Assembly (NCBI GenBank): GCA_049317725.1 | Contig: JBMOHS010000189.1 | Span: forward strand, 1-7,136 | Direction: 5' to 3' | Source of the DNA: CAIOZW01 sp049317725 | GTDB lineage: Bacteria > Acidobacteriota > Blastocatellia > RBC074 | DNA: 7,136 nt | Shown here: positions 7,042-7,136 of the stretch, piece by piece | Layout: each line of letters opens with the position of its first letter | Position numbering within the stretch: position 1 is the first letter of the stretch | Notes under the pieces: model-generated | Database searches by the model: none | Seen by the model: only the letters and a program-made list of their open reading frames with translations | What the model was told of the DNA's origin: nothing | Position numbers and translations under genes: made by a program

Positions 7042-7080
7042 TGCCGTGAGTAGCTACCAATCTTCTTCTCGGTGATCTCT
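6999..7080. repeat. Imperfect 21-bp inverted repeat with 40-base loop
   Basis: The arms 6999-7019 and 7060-7080 are reverse complements at 19 of 21 positions, the longest being AGAGATCAC / GTGATCTCT. They could fold into a cruciform or RNA stem-loop. The arms are the two EITEKKIG-coding segments in opposite orientation, so the pairing may be a by-product of two related sequences meeting head to head rather than a selected structure. No T-run follows on either side to mark a terminator. Confidence 0.65.
7044..7058 (-). repeat. 15-bp inverted repeat, right copy
   Basis: This is the reverse complement of the repeat at 6823-6837 with one mismatch. It overlaps the end of the minus-strand EITEKKIG remnant: the glycine codon of that remnant is the first triplet of this repeat. 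Confidence 0.7.
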
Positions 7081-7082
7081 GT
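7056..7082 (-). pseudogene. Second, opposite-facing EITEKKIG coding remnant
   Basis: Read on the minus strand from 7082, the codons spell TEITEKKIG. They then run into SYSRHQ and a TGA at 7035-7037. The EITEKKIG codons match those of the plus-strand remnant at 7000-7023 at every amino acid, with four synonymous third-base differences. There is no clear start codon in this frame nearby. I take it as a fragment of a related gene; with only nine residues the family call is tentative. Confidence 0.35.
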
Positions 7083-7136
7083 CTTTCTGATGCCATTTAC
7101 TCGTACGTTGCCCCATAGCAAAAGTCGTCCTGATCT

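Larger units (their letters stand above)
6728..7136. other. Repeat-rich intergenic region upstream of lysS
   Basis: These 409 bases hold no intact gene. From the lysS side they contain the leader and ribosome site, a purine-rich leader segment (AAAGAAGAAGAGG on the minus strand near 6768-6780), a TATAAT box at 6817-6822, tandem CACAGAGAA units, two inverted-repeat pairs, and two short coding remnants facing each other. Base composition is visibly more A-rich than the genes to the left. From about 7093 to 7136 I see nothing recognisable. Confidence 0.7.

Noticed and set aside
6905..7074. CRISPR array
   Set aside because: The repeated units are 9 bases, tandem or irregularly spaced, with no regular spacers and no cas gene.

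Overview
The window comes from a GC-rich bacterium with two membranes. It encodes a lipoprotein-releasing (LolC/LolE-type) permease, a TolC-type outer-membrane channel and an RND inner-membrane pump, none of which fits a single-membrane cell. The sequence does not settle the lineage. The compact SYKHNPEF form of LysRS motif 2 and the ACAGAG-rich intergenic DNA recall environmental phyla such as Acidobacteriota or Methylomirabilota, but that is an impression from memory, not a determination.

All four protein genes lie on the minus strand, so the layout reads from high to low coordinates. The right-hand 409 bases (6728-7136) have no intact gene. They hold the lysS leader with a perfect TATAAT, then repeat-rich DNA: tandem CACAGAGAA units, two inverted-repeat pairs, and two short opposite-facing coding remnants that both spell EITEKKIG. 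The plus-strand remnant reads like the N-terminus of a GxxExxY-family gene. Next come lysS (lysyl-tRNA synthetase, class II, TTG start) and the Lol-type permease gene, which starts on the last base of the lysS stop codon (TGATG). A 205-base gap with a 29-base palindrome follows. Then come the tolC-like gene and the RND pump gene, joined by an ATGA overlap. The pump gene runs off the left edge after 752 intact codons.

The genes appear to form two transcription units: lysS with the Lol permease, and the outer-membrane channel with the RND pump. The gap between them could hold a separate promoter and operator. No lolD ATPase and no membrane-fusion protein gene are seen, so both transport systems need partners encoded elsewhere or beyond the left edge.

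The least ordinary part is the right-hand intergenic region. The two EITEKKIG segments differ at four bases, all in synonymous third positions, which suggests two diverged coding copies that later decayed rather than one recent inverted duplication. The rest of the window is recognisable housekeeping and efflux functions. I found no undescribed multi-gene system.
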